Below are positions 23,031 to 34,245 of a stretch of DNA of 64,000 bases, one piece after another (position 1 is the first letter of the stretch; every line of letters starts with the position of its first letter). The DNA is taken from contig JAFEKR010000002.1 in NCBI GenBank assembly GCA_019022495.1, positions 372,001-436,000 on the forward strand. The letters are read 5' to 3'. The notes under the pieces were generated by a model. It did not search any database and was not told the origin of the DNA. It saw nothing but the letters and a program-made list of their open reading frames with translations. The stretch comes from Epichloe hybrida (taxonomy: Eukaryota > Ascomycota > Sordariomycetes > Hypocreales > Clavicipitaceae). The translations under genes and the position numbers were made by a program.

Positions 23031-24695
23031 ATGATCTTCTCATGCTGCAATGCAAGGGCCGAAAGGCCTTTGGCGAACGAGAAGCTGAGTCCCCGGTATG
23101 AGGAGGAGGTGTATCCGATTCATTTGCTTGATCAACCTACCGCAACGCAAAAGATGCTCACCTGGGTAATGTGCTTCAACGATGTGCTCGATGCCCCGAA
23201 GCTCCATGAGTCACTTTGTCATTTGTTGGAAATAGGCGACTGGAAGAAGCTTGGTGCTCGTCTACGTGTCAGGGTAAGTATACCAAAGCCTCGTCTTCCC
23301 CACGGCTCTTTTCCTCGTAACATCAGCAGCTGCAAGAAACTGACAGCTAAAAATTTTGTTATTATTCTGTTTTTTTTTAAGAATGACGGACTCTTGGAGG
23401 CATATGCCCCTAAATCCTACTCACACGAGAACCCGGCCTGTACATTCTTCTTTGACGACCATCACGATAGCGAGATCGAGAGTCATCCTGCGGGAAAGCA
23501 CTTTAGCCTTTCTTCTTCACGGGCCTTCACTCAAATTTACCCAGCGACTTGTCGTCTGGACATGGCACACCCCGATTTCCCCATGACTGTTCAGGATGTC
23601 ATCGACAGAAAGCTTCCGCAGTTGGTACTTCATATCTTGGCCTTCTACGACGCGACAATTGTTACAATATCCATGCCGTCCAACGCAATGGATAACGCGA
23701 GCTTTCAATCTCTTCTTAAGAACTGGTCGCTTGTGCTAGCCGGACGACAAGACGAAGTCGCACTGGTATTCGGACCCCACAAAGACGTTCTTCAGGAAAT
23801 GGTCAGCGAGGCAGAAGAGAAGAAGGCCGTTGAAGATGTCAACGTATGGAGCGAGGGAATCTCACGATATATCATTCCCGAGTGGTGGCGGAGACGGAAT
23901 CAGCCCCCCATGCAGAGACGAATGGTGTACATACCGAAAGTCATCCACGATGAGTTCTTGGGCGAGATTCGCCACGAAATGGCACGAATGCTGGAAGACG
24001 AAGAACAACGGCCGATTATCACCGATGCAGAAATTCTGCTCGCATGGATGACCAAATTACAAGGGGGAGACGAAAACAAGACTCGCGCCGTTGCTGCCTA
24101 CAATGCGGTCAATCTTCGTCACCGCCTTTCTTTCCTGCGCGACCCATCAGGAGAGTATCTTCAGATGCTGACAATTCCAGTATGCTCGAGACTGTCAGCA
24201 GACGATGTGAAGGAATCAATTGGCCATATTGCTCTTCACCACAAGCGCAACATGGACCAGCAGACCTCGGAAAGTCACTTGGTCTCCTTTGCCAAGTCGT
24301 TTTTGGAAATGAAAAGAGCTGGCAATGAACCGTTCAATAAACCGGGAGACGCGGGCCCCGCAGGCTCTCTCGACTATTGCAACATGACGCCTCTGCATTT
24401 GTTCTCCGCGGCGAATTTTGGTCCCGCAGTACTTCACTGTGGAGGGTTTGACAATCCAAGATATAACCCACCGGGGACCATGACAACAGCCTACTCCTTG
24501 GAAATGCGGACGAAGCCGAAAGACTCCATGTGTCACGTCATTGGCAAGGATTCCGAAGGCCATTTCTGGATGTACTGCCAGTTGGAACCAACCGTCTGGG
24601 TCAGATTAGAAGAAGAATTGTATCGACTACAGAAGTGCGTGAACTCGCCCGTGTCTGGAAATTCGATGCGGTTTCCGAGCGCTTCTGGACGGTAG
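23031..24695 (+). CDS. BAHD-type acyltransferase lacking catalytic His
   Basis: The predicted protein is 518 residues in two exons, 23031-23273 and 23382-24695. The 108-nt intron (GTAAGT donor, T-tract and AAG acceptor) has no stop and is a multiple of three, so unspliced reading is also open. The protein resembles fungal members of the acyl-CoA-dependent transferase family PF02458. The first exon ends LGARLRVR and the second begins NDGLLEAYAPK, a family-typical join. The catalytic HxxxD motif would fall in TISMPSNAMDNASF, where Ser181 takes the place of His while Asp185 is kept. The C-terminal structural DFG motif appears as NFGPA (about 426). Loss of both suggests a changed or lost catalytic function. 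The gene is otherwise intact and full length. The start context (GACACAATG) is good. The substrate is unknown. Confidence 0.75.
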   Translation: MIFSCCNARAERPLANEKLSPRYEEEVYPIHLLDQPTATQKMLTWVMCFNDVLDAPKLHESLCHLLEIGDWKKLGARLRVRVSIPKPRLPHGSFPRNISSCKKLTAKNFVIILFFFKNDGLLEAYAPKSYSHENPACTFFFDDHHDSEIESHPAGKHFSLSSSRAFTQIYPATCRLDMAHPDFPMTVQDVIDRKLPQLVLHILAFYDATIVTISMPSNAMDNASFQSLLKNWSLVLAGRQDEVALVFGPHKDVLQEMVSEAEEKKAVEDVNVWSEGISRYIIPEWWRRRNQPPMQRRMVYIPKVIHDEFLGEIRHEMARMLEDEEQRPIITDAEILLAWMTKLQGGDENKTRAVAAYNAVNLRHRLSFLRDPSGEYLQMLTIPVCSRLSADDVKESIGHIALHHKRNMDQQTSESHLVSFAKSFLEMKRAGNEPFNKPGDAGPAGSLDYCNMTPLHLFSAANFGPAVLHCGGFDNPRYNPPGTMTTAYSLEMRTKPKDSMCHVIGKDSEGHFWMYCQLEPTVWVRLEEELYRLQKCVNSPVSGNSMRFPSASGR

Positions 24696-25019
24696 TGTCT
24701 CGTGTTCCGCTTTTCCACGAATTTGTCTCGGGAAAATCGAGGCGAGAGTGTTTACATGGCAGATGGGTATGATGATTTTTACTTTGAGGGTTTAGCGGAG
24801 ACTACGACGGAACAAGAAACTTTGGCCGAGGCTTGCGCGAAGTACACACAATTTCAACTCGTCCGCACACTTTTGCTCCTATGAAAGAGCCGCGCACAAG
24901 GAGAAACGACATTTGATGTGCGAATTGTCTTCTCTTTTTTATTTTTTTCTTATCTTTACTGAACCTCAATTTCTGTCCTTTATCAAAGATTGGCAACATT
25001 CGAGATGTCAGACCAAAAC
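24696..25019. other. Convergent intergenic gap
   Basis: This 324-bp gap lies between the acyltransferase stop and the lipase pseudogene stop. It holds T-rich stretches around 24930-24960 that could serve 3' processing. No gene was seen. Confidence 0.4.
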
Positions 25020-26229
25020 CTACAGGATGGCAGACTTAGTACATCCCTCTGTGACAAGTCCATCAAATCTGCTCTTGACCCAGGCCGAGGCGCACCATCC
25101 GTCAAGAGCGACAGATGCTCTGCACCAGGGACGCGGACGTACTCAACTGAAGTCTTCTGCTTGCAGTAGAACTGGACGAGTCGATCCGTATCAGTCGCGG
25201 GGCTTGTCTCGTCACTACCAGCTTTGTAGATGAGCAGAGGGATGGAAGGAGCAGCGTGGCCCATGTTATTCGCGTCCAGCACCTCCTTGACCTGCGTGCT
25301 GTTGAAGATGTCTTGGTTCTGGAACGACTGGATGGCTCCCCCCAGGCACTGCTTCTTGGCCAGCCCCGGGGCATCGGCCTTGCTGGGGACGAGCTGGGAT
25401 TCAATCAGAGACGCGATCTCGGGGTACTTGTTTCCCAGGCCGATGATGCCGGTGGCGATGACGCCCGCGTAGAAGCCCTTGTTGCTGGTGAGGAGGGCGT
25501 TGAGGATATCCGGGATCGTGCCGCCGAGGGCCGCCTCCGCGAGATTCAGCTCGGGCGCGTATTTCGGCTGCAGCTCGGCGGCGAATCCGCCGGAGAGACT
25601 ACCGCTCGAGTATCCCCAGATCAGGGACGTGGCGTGGGCGGAGATATTTGTGAAGCTGGAAGAGGCGAGGGTCGCATACCCAGCGAGGTTGTTTGCCAGG
25701 AAGGCAGCTTTCGGCCTCAGAGCATCAGGAACCGTCACGTACCATCCGTTCTTCAGGCCGTCGTTGATGGACCCCAGCTGCAGGCCTGTGAGGAGAGCGT
25801 CGAGATGCGTCTTTTGCTCCGCGCCCTGCTGAAGGGCATAGGACGGCGCGCAGCCAGAGGTTGGCGGCCTCCTCGATGACCTGGAAGGAGAGCAGCTGCG
25901 AGGTATTAGCCTTTTCGGGGACTAGGATCGTTGCCACGGTCGCAATGGCCCTGCCGAACGAGTCGGTGGGCGGATGCGTAGCCGACCGGGGCTCCTTCGA
26001 GGGTGGCGTCGATGGGGTGCGGGACGGCCCTTTTGCGGAGGATGGTTCCGGGGGACTTGCTCTCGAAACCAGCGGGGGGGTTGGTAGAATTCGTCGCGGT
26101 CTGGCTTGAGGAGAGGAGCGTCGCGGGAGACGAGTTTGCTGGTTGCTGGTTGCTGGTTGCTGGTTGCTGGTTGCTGGTTGCTGCGGCGGCGGCGCCTATT
26201 GCGAGGAATAGGACATGGAGGAGGAGCAT
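25020..26229 (-). pseudogene. Secretory lipase (LIP family) with three frameshifts
   Basis: The gene starts at ATG 26229 with a signal peptide (MLLLHVLFLAIGAAAAA) and a short TSNQQPA repeat. The segment PPAGFESKSPGTILRKR then marks the secretory triacylglycerol lipase family (PF03583). Around 25960-25975 two bases appear missing before TDSFGRAIATVATILVPEKA. Around 25842-25846 one extra base separates QVIEEAANLW from CAPSYALQQGAEQK. Around 25083-25088 one base is missing before a C-terminus reading WVKSRFDGLVTEGC and ending at TAG 25022-25020. Catalytic residues are still visible: Ser in GYSSGS, Asp in GSDETSPATDT and His in GAEHLS. Three separate indels in one gene point to a decayed copy, or less likely to local sequence errors. 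It is divergent from the small secreted protein. Confidence 0.75.
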
Positions 26230-26669
26230 TTATGCCCTCAATCAGCGCCCGCTGGTGGTCTTTTTTTCCCACGCGGGGGTAATTCCTGTCACATTCGTGT
26301 TCAAGTAGCCTTGGGGATCATGATGGCTTCATCACATGTGGTACACATGACTCGCATCACATGTGTGGGGGATGGGGAACATGGCATTCTTGATGGCAAC
26401 GATGGCTTCGGGAAATTAGTTGCAGAAATTCAAAATATCCGCCCGAGTAAATTTCCGATGGAGCGTCGCACGTGTGCACGCATGCAAATCACGAGTTGGC
26501 TTGGTGAAGCGTCCCGAGGCACTTGGCCGCGTATAACATGTCGGAGCCGGCTCCTGTTTAGCAGGAAGACACTCCTCACAGTAGACTGGCCGGCATACTC
26601 ATCATTTCATTTATTCAAAAAAAAAAAAAAAAACAAAGAAAGAAAAAAACCCCTCCCGTCTGATTCAAA
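26230..26669. promoter_or_regulatory. Divergent upstream region with poly-A tract
   Basis: The 440-bp region between the lipase pseudogene start and the small secreted protein start contains repeated TCACATGTG-type palindromes (about 26331-26362) and an A-tract of about 16 bases at 26617-26632. No gene was seen. Confidence 0.4.
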
Positions 26670-27046
26670 ATGGTTCACGTTGTCGCTCTGCTCATGTCAG
26701 CCGTCATGGCCACGGCCGTCTTGGCTGCACCCATGCCCCAGGCTCCGGGAGATGGCAAGGGCACCGTCTGCTTCGACGACTTTGACTGCTTGATTGTAAG
26801 TCGCCAGTCATTACTCCGTACAGGTCCCGATATGATCGGAGACAACTACCGAGCAAAATCGCTGACAATGCTATCCATCCATCAGGCTGGCGGAAAGTGC
26901 GCAAAGGACAAGACGCTCCTGGGCGGTCTTCTCGGGTGAGTTGGAATCTTTGTTTACTTTTGGTCCCAATTGATTTGCTTCGGCCTGATCCGCAACTAAT
27001 TCGTGCTTTTTGTTCCATGCACAGATACTGCCAGAAGAAGCAATAA
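26670..27046 (+). CDS. Small secreted four-cysteine protein
   Basis: The predicted protein is 65 residues in three exons, 26670-26795, 26886-26935 and 27025-27046, with introns of 90 and 89 nt (GTAAGT/CAG and GTGAGT/CAG). A signal peptide (MVHVVALLMSAVMATAVLA) is followed by a mature part of about 46 residues with Cys at 34, 40, 47 and 61, enough for two disulphides. It ends YCQKKQ. I recognise no family; size, signal peptide and cysteines are those of effector-like or antimicrobial-like secreted proteins, but no function is shown. The short last exon is supported by frame agreement and a final Cys only. Confidence 0.7.
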
Positions 27047-27753
27047 ATCTGACAGGGGTGTCAGCTGCCGGAGCCACTCGAGCTTGAACGTTGCGCAACA
27101 TATCCTAGCGTATTTTAGGGATGTTAAGGCTTGTGAAGCCGACGACGTGGCCGCGTTGCTTGTCTGGTATAAGTCAGTGAAGAGTGACGAGGTTCAAATG
27201 CGGAGGCAGGCGTATCCATAGGTTTATCTTATGCCACGACTTCTAGAGGGATTAGAAGAGGAAGTAGTACTTTTAAAGACTGCTTTTTTTGTCTCCATTG
27301 CGTTGGCGTAGGGCGTTGGCGTAGGGCTAGTAACGAGACAGGGTCAACTTTCGGCGTGAGTCGATCAGCTTAGGGAGATGTGAACGGAGCAAAGTCCTGA
27401 TATAGTTGGTTAGGTTACTGAATCGCCTTGAACGAAGGGCAGCACTTGGTTTTTCTTCTGGGTTGGCAGATATTGAGAACAAGTTTTGCCTTCCGGTAAC
27501 GTCTCACGGTTGTCTGATAGCAATATGTTGGCTCTCTTATGCCTTTGTCTGTGGTAATAGCAATGATGTGCCGTTGATCCCAGGGCGGAATACCTCCACC
27601 CCTCCTCAATTATGTCTCTTTTCGTTGTTTGGAGCCCCGAAGATGCAAGATGGGGGGGAATGCTTGGAATAGGAACGACGTGGCAAAGGGGGGGGGGTCG
27701 TACTAGGGAAATCAACGGTAGCAAGAATGACGCAGACAACTTGGGAAGGGGTA

Positions 27754-27812
27754 AATTAGTAGTTGGGTCGTTGACGACCAGCGAACACTGGCTGTTGTAT
27801 GTATTTTTTGTC
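27754..27812 (+). repeat. Dispersed repeat, copy 1 (short)
   Basis: This copy holds the core ATTAGTAGTTGGGTCGTTGA followed by CGACCAGCGAACACTGGCTG and TTGTATG. The same core occurs at 27935 and 28728. The centre GGTCGTTGACGACC is an inverted repeat (GGTCG/CGACC). Confidence 0.85.
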
Positions 27813-27865
27813 TTGCTCGCTTGCAGCAAATATTGTCTATAATTGAATATTATTCCCCAGCTTTC

Positions 27866-27993
27866 ACATACGACCATACCTACTAGAAAATTCGGGATCC
27901 CGTCCGCTCTCCCATAGACAAGCTAGTAAGGGGCAGATTAGTAGTTGGGTCGGTGACGACCAGCGAACACCGGCTGTTGTATGTTTTTTTTTG
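27866..27993 (+). repeat. Dispersed repeat, copy 2 (long form)
   Basis: The copy starts with ACATACGACCA, includes GGGATCCCGTCCG, and runs into the core ATTAGTAGTTGGGTCGGTGA, ending in TTGTATG and a T-tract. It shares about 125 bases with copy 3. Confidence 0.85.
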
Positions 27994-28657
27994 GTCTTTG
28001 TTAAAATCACCAACGTCGTAACATTGCACTAGTGCAGTCAAAAGGGTCTATTTAATGATACGTACATATGTATGATAGTTAACTAAATGCGGCCTTGTCG
28101 TGCTTCGATAATAGCCCCCCGACGTAGCCTCACTGTAAAATGTTTGAAGGGACAGAGAGTGGTGAATGAAGTGAAAGGTTTCTGTTTGTTTCGCCGGCAA
28201 CATCCCCACTTGGTAAACCCTTTACTTGAGCAGCCGTTGATTCGAAACGAGTCTCTGTTGCTGCGGGCGCCATTTGGCAACTTGGGAGGCGATGAGAGCC
28301 TCATCAAGATCCAATCGCCGCAGGTATTCATGTTCGCAATAATATCGGGTTGGCCTGTGAAAAGCCGATAACAAATCAGCAACCACTGGGTTAAGTTGGT
28401 GTCTACCGGGCACAACCCGTCGAGCCAAGTTTGGGTGTCAGCTGCAATCGGAACTTCCCAACAACATCGCTTGCGAGCGGGAGAGCGGCATTCGTCACCT
28501 CACTCCACCGAGTACAGGTCGCGATTCAGGCCGGCCGGCTATGATCCAGGGAAGACGAAGGCAGACAGACGACCTCCCCAGCTCTGTTGCATAGTGCTGT
28601 GGCCTACCCCTCGTCCGCCACAACCATTCATAATCCGAAATAGCATCGGCTTCTTGT

Positions 28658-28775
28658 ACATACGACCACAGCCGCTAGCAGAAATCAGGATCCCGTCCGA
28701 TCTCCTAGGATAACCTAGCGAGCGCCGGATTAGTAGTTGGGTCGGTGACGACCAGCGAATACCCGGTGTTGTATG
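28658..28775 (+). repeat. Dispersed repeat, copy 3 (long form)
   Basis: It is the same order as copy 2: ACATACGACCA, then GGATCCCGTCCG, then the core ATTAGTAGTTGGGTCGGTGA. It diverges by scattered substitutions. No open frame spans the repeat. Confidence 0.85.
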
Positions 28776-29260
28776 TGCATCTTACTCTTTTTTATTGGTC
28801 AAATGTCCTTCTTGTGTATGGTAAAACTAAATTTGCCCCTTTCCTTGGACGACGATAACTCGAAACCAACACAATCCACACACGAATTACGCCAATGTTA
28901 AATCTTTTAATTTGTAGAAGAATATCACCGGAATGGCGCATTCCTGCCATCTTCCTGCATGTTTTAATCAAAGTGAGAAATGTGGAAATGGTGTTCTGGT
29001 TCCTCCGAGCGTGCATGATGCGGTTCGTCGACCAGCACCCTACGTTTTCTTTCTTGGCCGTTATTGCTCTTCTGTGCGCTTTGCTCAGTACAGAAAGCTC
29101 GTTGCTTCCCATAGGACCACTCGTTCATCTCTTGTGGAGGTCTTGTGGAGGTTAAGCAGAATCCTCCACGCCTTGTACGCTGACGACTACAGACGTTGGT
29201 ATTCCGAGGTGGTTTCAGATACGAAATGAAAAGTATCCCGATGATAAGTCTTTTGAACAA

Positions 29261-31173
29261 GTTTGTCGCGTTCTCGGCATATAAAAAGCTATAGATATTA
29301 TTTTACACTAGCCTGCTACTACCCCTTTACTAACCTAGAATTAGCCCTATTTCTCCTTAGGAATAGGGATTATATTCTCTATTACCTTGCTCTTACCCTT
29401 AGCTAATAGGCTAGTGGCTAGGAGCTAGTTTATCTTTACTACTTAGGCGTTAAGCCACTAGAGCTAAAAGATAACCTTATTATGTTATTCCTCTGTAGAC
29501 CTAGACCTAGCTAGGTCTAGGCTTACTATAGCAGTGCCCTATTTCTTCTTAGTGTGGTTTTTAGCATAGAGTTTCTTAACCTAAGCTATATAGTTCTCTA
29601 GGGCCTAGATAATTAAAGTTAGCTATAGAATAGAGCTACTACTAAGCTAAAGTAAAATCACTTATATTACTCCTAGTAACTATACTAGCCTAGGTCTTAA
29701 CTAACTACTAATGTTCCCCTTATAGGCTAGTAATGTTTAGCTATAAGCAGATTAGCACTAAAGTAAGCTTAGAATAGGCATAGGAGTTAACATTACCTTA
29801 ATATATACGTAATTACAGACCTAATAATTAAAACAGGCGTTAGACATTACCTCTTTATATATAGATTAGCCTTGCCCCTAGACTAGAAATAAACTAACTT
29901 ACTAATAACATTATAGTATTAATAGCCCTTATTTTTAACAGATTATGTCTTATAGGACACACACTAGATCTCTTATAGCTTACCTAGCTACCCTAGGTTA
30001 GACCTAGAAATAGGGCGAAATAAAGGTAAAGGGGACTTACTTCTAGGCCTTTTGCCTTTACCTAATCTAATTACTTCTAGGTTAAGGACTTCCTTAAATA
30101 CTTATCTAAGGTTATAAGTTCCTAGGCAAATTAGAGCTAGAATAGCACTAAAAATAAGGTACTTATAGAGCTTAGTAATATTATAGCGTGTTTTTCTATG
30201 TAAAATATTAGTATTTAAACTAGCACTAGACTAGAGAAGCCTTAAATAGCTCCTAAAAGGGATAGAAAGGAAAAAAACCTATAGGAAATTTATTATAAGA
30301 AAAGGAAAAAGGTTAGAACCTTAAGAGGGGAGGAGCTCTTTTTTATACTTAAGAGAGGGGGGGGGGGGACTAACTATAATATTAGCTAGAAAACAAAGTA
30401 TAAGATAAGTAAACATATAAATAGCGTATAACTAATCTAGGAGTAAAACCGCCTAGTTACTAGGCCTAAATTACTTACCCCTTATTATAATTAAATAAAA
30501 CTATATGCTTAGACTTTATAAGATATTTAGACTAGTACTAAGTTAGATTTAGCTAAAAAGTAAGGCACTAGAAGAGTTAGAAGTAAAGCAAATAAAAAGT
30601 GAATTATTATTATAAATCTAAATTTACTACGCCCTAGGGCAAAGTAAAAGATATAAAGCTAGGTTAGAGTAAGACTAGACTAGCACTAAAGGGAGCTAGT
30701 TAAGACTATTACTATACTTTTTCCTTTCTTTTTTATTTTCTTTAGGATAAGGCTAGCGTAAGCTAGCACTAAACACCTATAATTAATTACACCTAATGCG
30801 GTGTAGACCTAGAAGAGGGTTAGCGCTAGCTTGTTAATAGATATAAGGGGGTTTTTTTTCCTAGTAAAGGGTTTTCCCTCTTAACTAAGCGGATGGAGTA
30901 CTAGGAATAGCTACATAGTTAGCTAGCTAGTGTAAAGAATATATAAATTAAAAGCTAAAGAGTTAAGGTAAATAAAGTATAAATAAAGTTAATTAAAGTT
31001 AACTATATTTACTAAAGGAAAAAGTTTATATTATAATAAGGAGTTATAAATAAATTTATATATAAGCACTATCTATTATTTATTATTATTTTAAATTAGC
31101 TAATACTTAGCGAATAGCTATAGGGTACCTAGTAAAAGCCATTTAAAAGCCTAGCTATAAGTAAGAGGGTAAT
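29261..31173. other. RIP-degraded A/T-rich block
   Basis: The DNA is nearly free of CpG, rich in TA and CTAG, and has stops in all frames, with no open frame long enough to list. This is the expected remnant of repeats hit by RIP in fungi. The original element could not be identified. Confidence 0.6.
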
Positions 31174-31374
31174 TATAAGGCCTTACTTATAATAATAAGT
31201 ACACTAGCACACCCCACAGGCTAGCAAGGCCCTAGGGCGCTAAGGTCTATATAACGCTAGCAAGCCACTAGCTATAAGCTAGTGACTCGCACGCATAACA
31301 CACTTAGACCTAGCAAGCTTTAGTTAATATACTAGAGCCCCTATACCTCTTGCCTAGCTACCATTGTTCTCACA
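31174..31374 (-). mobile_element. Degraded LTR copy, inverted relative to 33317 copy
   Basis: Read in reverse it aligns along its length with the 198-bp LTR at 33317-33514. Examples are CCATTGTTCTCACA at the right end and CACCCCACAGGCTAGC inside. The differences are mostly C to T and G to A, consistent with RIP. No clear 5-bp duplication was found (flanks GTAAT and ATAAA). Confidence 0.7.
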
Positions 31375-31940
31375 ATAAAGTATAGGTAATTAACTTTATT
31401 AAATACTAATAATATATTTAATTATATAAGTAAGGTAAGTTTACCTTTTCTTTAAGCCTTTTTTATATATTTTATAAAGGCTTTAATTATAGTTTTTATT
31501 AATTAATTTATTTTATTTCCTATTTATAATTTAAGAAGAAAGCCTTTTACCTTAGTATAAGCTATAAGTTACTTTATAATTACTACTTTTATAACCTTTC
31601 TTACTATTTTAAGAAGTAATATAATTCTTTATATATTAGCTTTTCTTATTTTCTTAATTATTTTACTAGGCTTTCTAATTATAATTACTTTTATAGCTTA
31701 AAGCTAGGCTAGGAAATAGCTTACTTTAAGGGCTATATTTAGGAGTCTAGTTATAGTATTCCTAGCTAGCTCTCTATAGGCCTTTATAAGGCCTACTAGG
31801 ATTTTATTATTACTAGGGCTTTCTAGTTAGCTATGTTTAATAAGATAGTTATAATCTCCTCTAGTTTAAATTATTCTTAGTCTAGGAAGGGTGCGTTATC
31901 TAGCTCTAGGAAGGAGAGGTCTAGGATGTAAGAGAGGTCT
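31375..31940. other. RIP-degraded A/T-rich DNA
   Basis: This is A/T-rich sequence without an open frame, lying between the LTR copy and the target duplication of the hAT-like element. No element was identified. Confidence 0.5.
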
Positions 31941-33316
31941 GCCATGGGCAGAGTAATGTTTGTAGTGTAGTTAGTGTAGTTTTTAGGAAAAGTTTGTATT
32001 TGTAATGTAGTTTTTTTTTCTTATAGTTAATGTATTATAGTTTTTTTTTTTATAGTTAGTATAATGTAGTTTTTTTTTTTATAGTGTAGTGTAATGTAGT
32101 TTTTTTTTGCTTATAGTGTAGTGTAGTTAGTGTAGTAACTAACTACACTAACTACAAAAACTATAAATGTAGTGTTAGTAAAAAAAAAAGTGGGCCTTTT
32201 TATTATATAATGTTATTATAAGGATTAAAAGAAAGCTAGTTATATAGAAGGTTTTATTATTACCTATTTTACTTAATTAGTTATAGAATTTATAATATTT
32301 ACCTTTTTTTAAGAATTTTACTATAACTAGGGTTATTTATAATATTATACCTTTTTAATAATACTATTATACTTATTACTTTATTTTACTAATATAACTT
32401 TAAGAAAAACCTTCTAATTATTTTATTTACTATTATTATTAATTATTTTATATTTTTGTTATTAATTTAATTAAAAAATACCCTAAACTAATATAATTAA
32501 ATTAAATTAGAAATCTAAATAAATATATAAAAGTTAATAGAATATACACTTAGTACTTTAATGATATTATTAATATAATAAGAACTTAAAAAAAGCTTAA
32601 ACTATTTATTTACTATTTAAACTAATTAAATATTACTTTAAGCTTTATAATTCTAAAGCTTTAAGTTATATATAGTAACTTTATATATATTATTACTATA
32701 ATATATAAATAAAGAATATAATAAACTAATATTTATAGTATATTAATAAATAACTAATAAATAACTAATAGTATTATTTTAATTACCTTATATAGCTTAA
32801 TTAAGCTATAAAAAATAAGTTTAACTTATTTTTAAAAATAATACTAGGACTTAGTTTTATATAATATACTATACTTATTATAAAAGGTAATTAAAGTACT
32901 AAGACTAGCTATATAATTAGCTATTTAGTAAAAAGAATATATATATACTTATTATAAAAGGTTTAATAACCTTTATTACTATTATTACTATTATTACTAT
33001 TATTTTACTTTTATTATTATTTTAAAAAAAATATAAAAGAGAAAACATTTTTATAATATTAATATTTTTAAAAACCTTAAAATATAAAGTTATTAAAAAC
33101 TATAGCTTTTACTATAGTAATTTACTTATAATTACTAGTATTTATATTTAAGTTATTTATTTATTATTTATTTTTTATTAAACTTTAACACTAATAATAT
33201 TATAAGTAATCTTAGTAATCTTAGTAATCTTAGTAATACTAGTAGTATTAGTAATATTAGTATTATAAGCTATTATAAGCTATTATAAGCTATAATAAGA
33301 TATAATAAGATATAAT

Positions 33317-33514
33317 TGTGAGAACAATGGTAGCTAGGCAAGAGGTATAGGGGCTCTGGTATATTGACTGAAGCTTGCTAGGTCTAAGTGTGTTATGCGT
33401 GCGAGTCGCTAGCTTATAGCTAGCGGCTCGCCAGTGTCACGTGGACCTAGCCCTGGGGCCTCGCTAGCCCGTGGGGTGCGCAGGTGCATCTGTTATTGTG
33501 AGTGGGGCCTCACA
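33317..33514 (+). mobile_element. Solo LTR, 198 bp, with 5-bp duplication
   Basis: The sequence begins TGTGAGAACAATGG and ends GGGGCCTCACA, flanked by ATAAT on both sides (33312-33316 and 33515-33519). Element F at 46044-47833 gives the empty site: its AAGATATAATAAGCTAC run is continuous where this copy is split. The LTR retains G and C, so it was inserted after, or escaped, most RIP. Two degraded copies lie at 31174-31374 and 42143-42297. Confidence 0.85.
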
Positions 33515-34012
33515 ATAATAAGCTACTTATATTAAGTTTACTAGTAGTTCTTTTTATAGTTTTTTTAAAATAAGTAATAATAATAATTTATAGAAATATA
33601 AAATAATTTATAGAAATAGTAAATAATATAATAAAAAGGTTTTTCTTTAAGTTATATTAAGGAAATAAAGTATTAAGTTAAATAGTATTATTAAAAAAGT
33701 ATAATACTATATATAACCTTACTGAGTTATAGTAAAATTACTAAAATAATATAATATTATAAATTCTATAACTAATTAAATAAAATAGGTAATAATAAAA
33801 GCTTTTATATAACTAGTATTCTTTTAATCCTTATAATACTAATAACTAATAAAAAGTCTAATACTATATTTATAGTGTTTGTAGTTAGTGTAGTTTAGGA
33901 AAAAAAATTTGTAGTATAATGTATTATAGTTTTTTTTTCCTTATAGTTAGTGTAGTTTGTAGTGTAGTGTAGTTTATAGTGTAGTTACTACACTACACTA
34001 CAAATACTACAC

Positions 34013-34245
34013 TTGTCAAGGTAGGGGTGTAAATGGATGATAAAAAGCGTTCGATTTCAGTCAATTAGAGGTGCAAACAGCACCTGACTTTTGTACCTAA
34101 AAGGTACATAGTGCGCTATAGTAATGACTAGTCTACGGAGGTACTTCTAATATATTATATTTACTAATATCTAACCTTACGTTTTATCCTTATTAATACG
34201 CGCTACCCTTATATAACCTATGCTTTAAGGGAGCTCTCCCTAACA
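34013..34245 (-). repeat. LTR of the 34-40 kb copia element (3' LTR by orientation)
   Basis: This is a 233-bp direct repeat, TGTCAAGG at the left end and CCCTAACA at the right. It aligns base for base in length with 40020-40252. It shares AAAAGGTACATAGTGCGCTA and the end GGGAGCTCTCCCT with the other copy. Confidence 0.9.

Larger units (their letters stand above)
27047..29260. other. Gene-free region with dispersed repeats
   Basis: No gene is supported. The stretch carries a GCGTTGGCGTAGG direct duplication (about 27299-27325) and three copies of a repeat (listed separately). At about 29,260 the composition changes sharply to A/T-saturated DNA. Confidence 0.5.

Noticed and set aside
25842..25975. 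Short introns to explain the lipase frame changes
   Set aside because: The gaps needed are one or two bases; no donor-acceptor pair of realistic length restores the family sequence.
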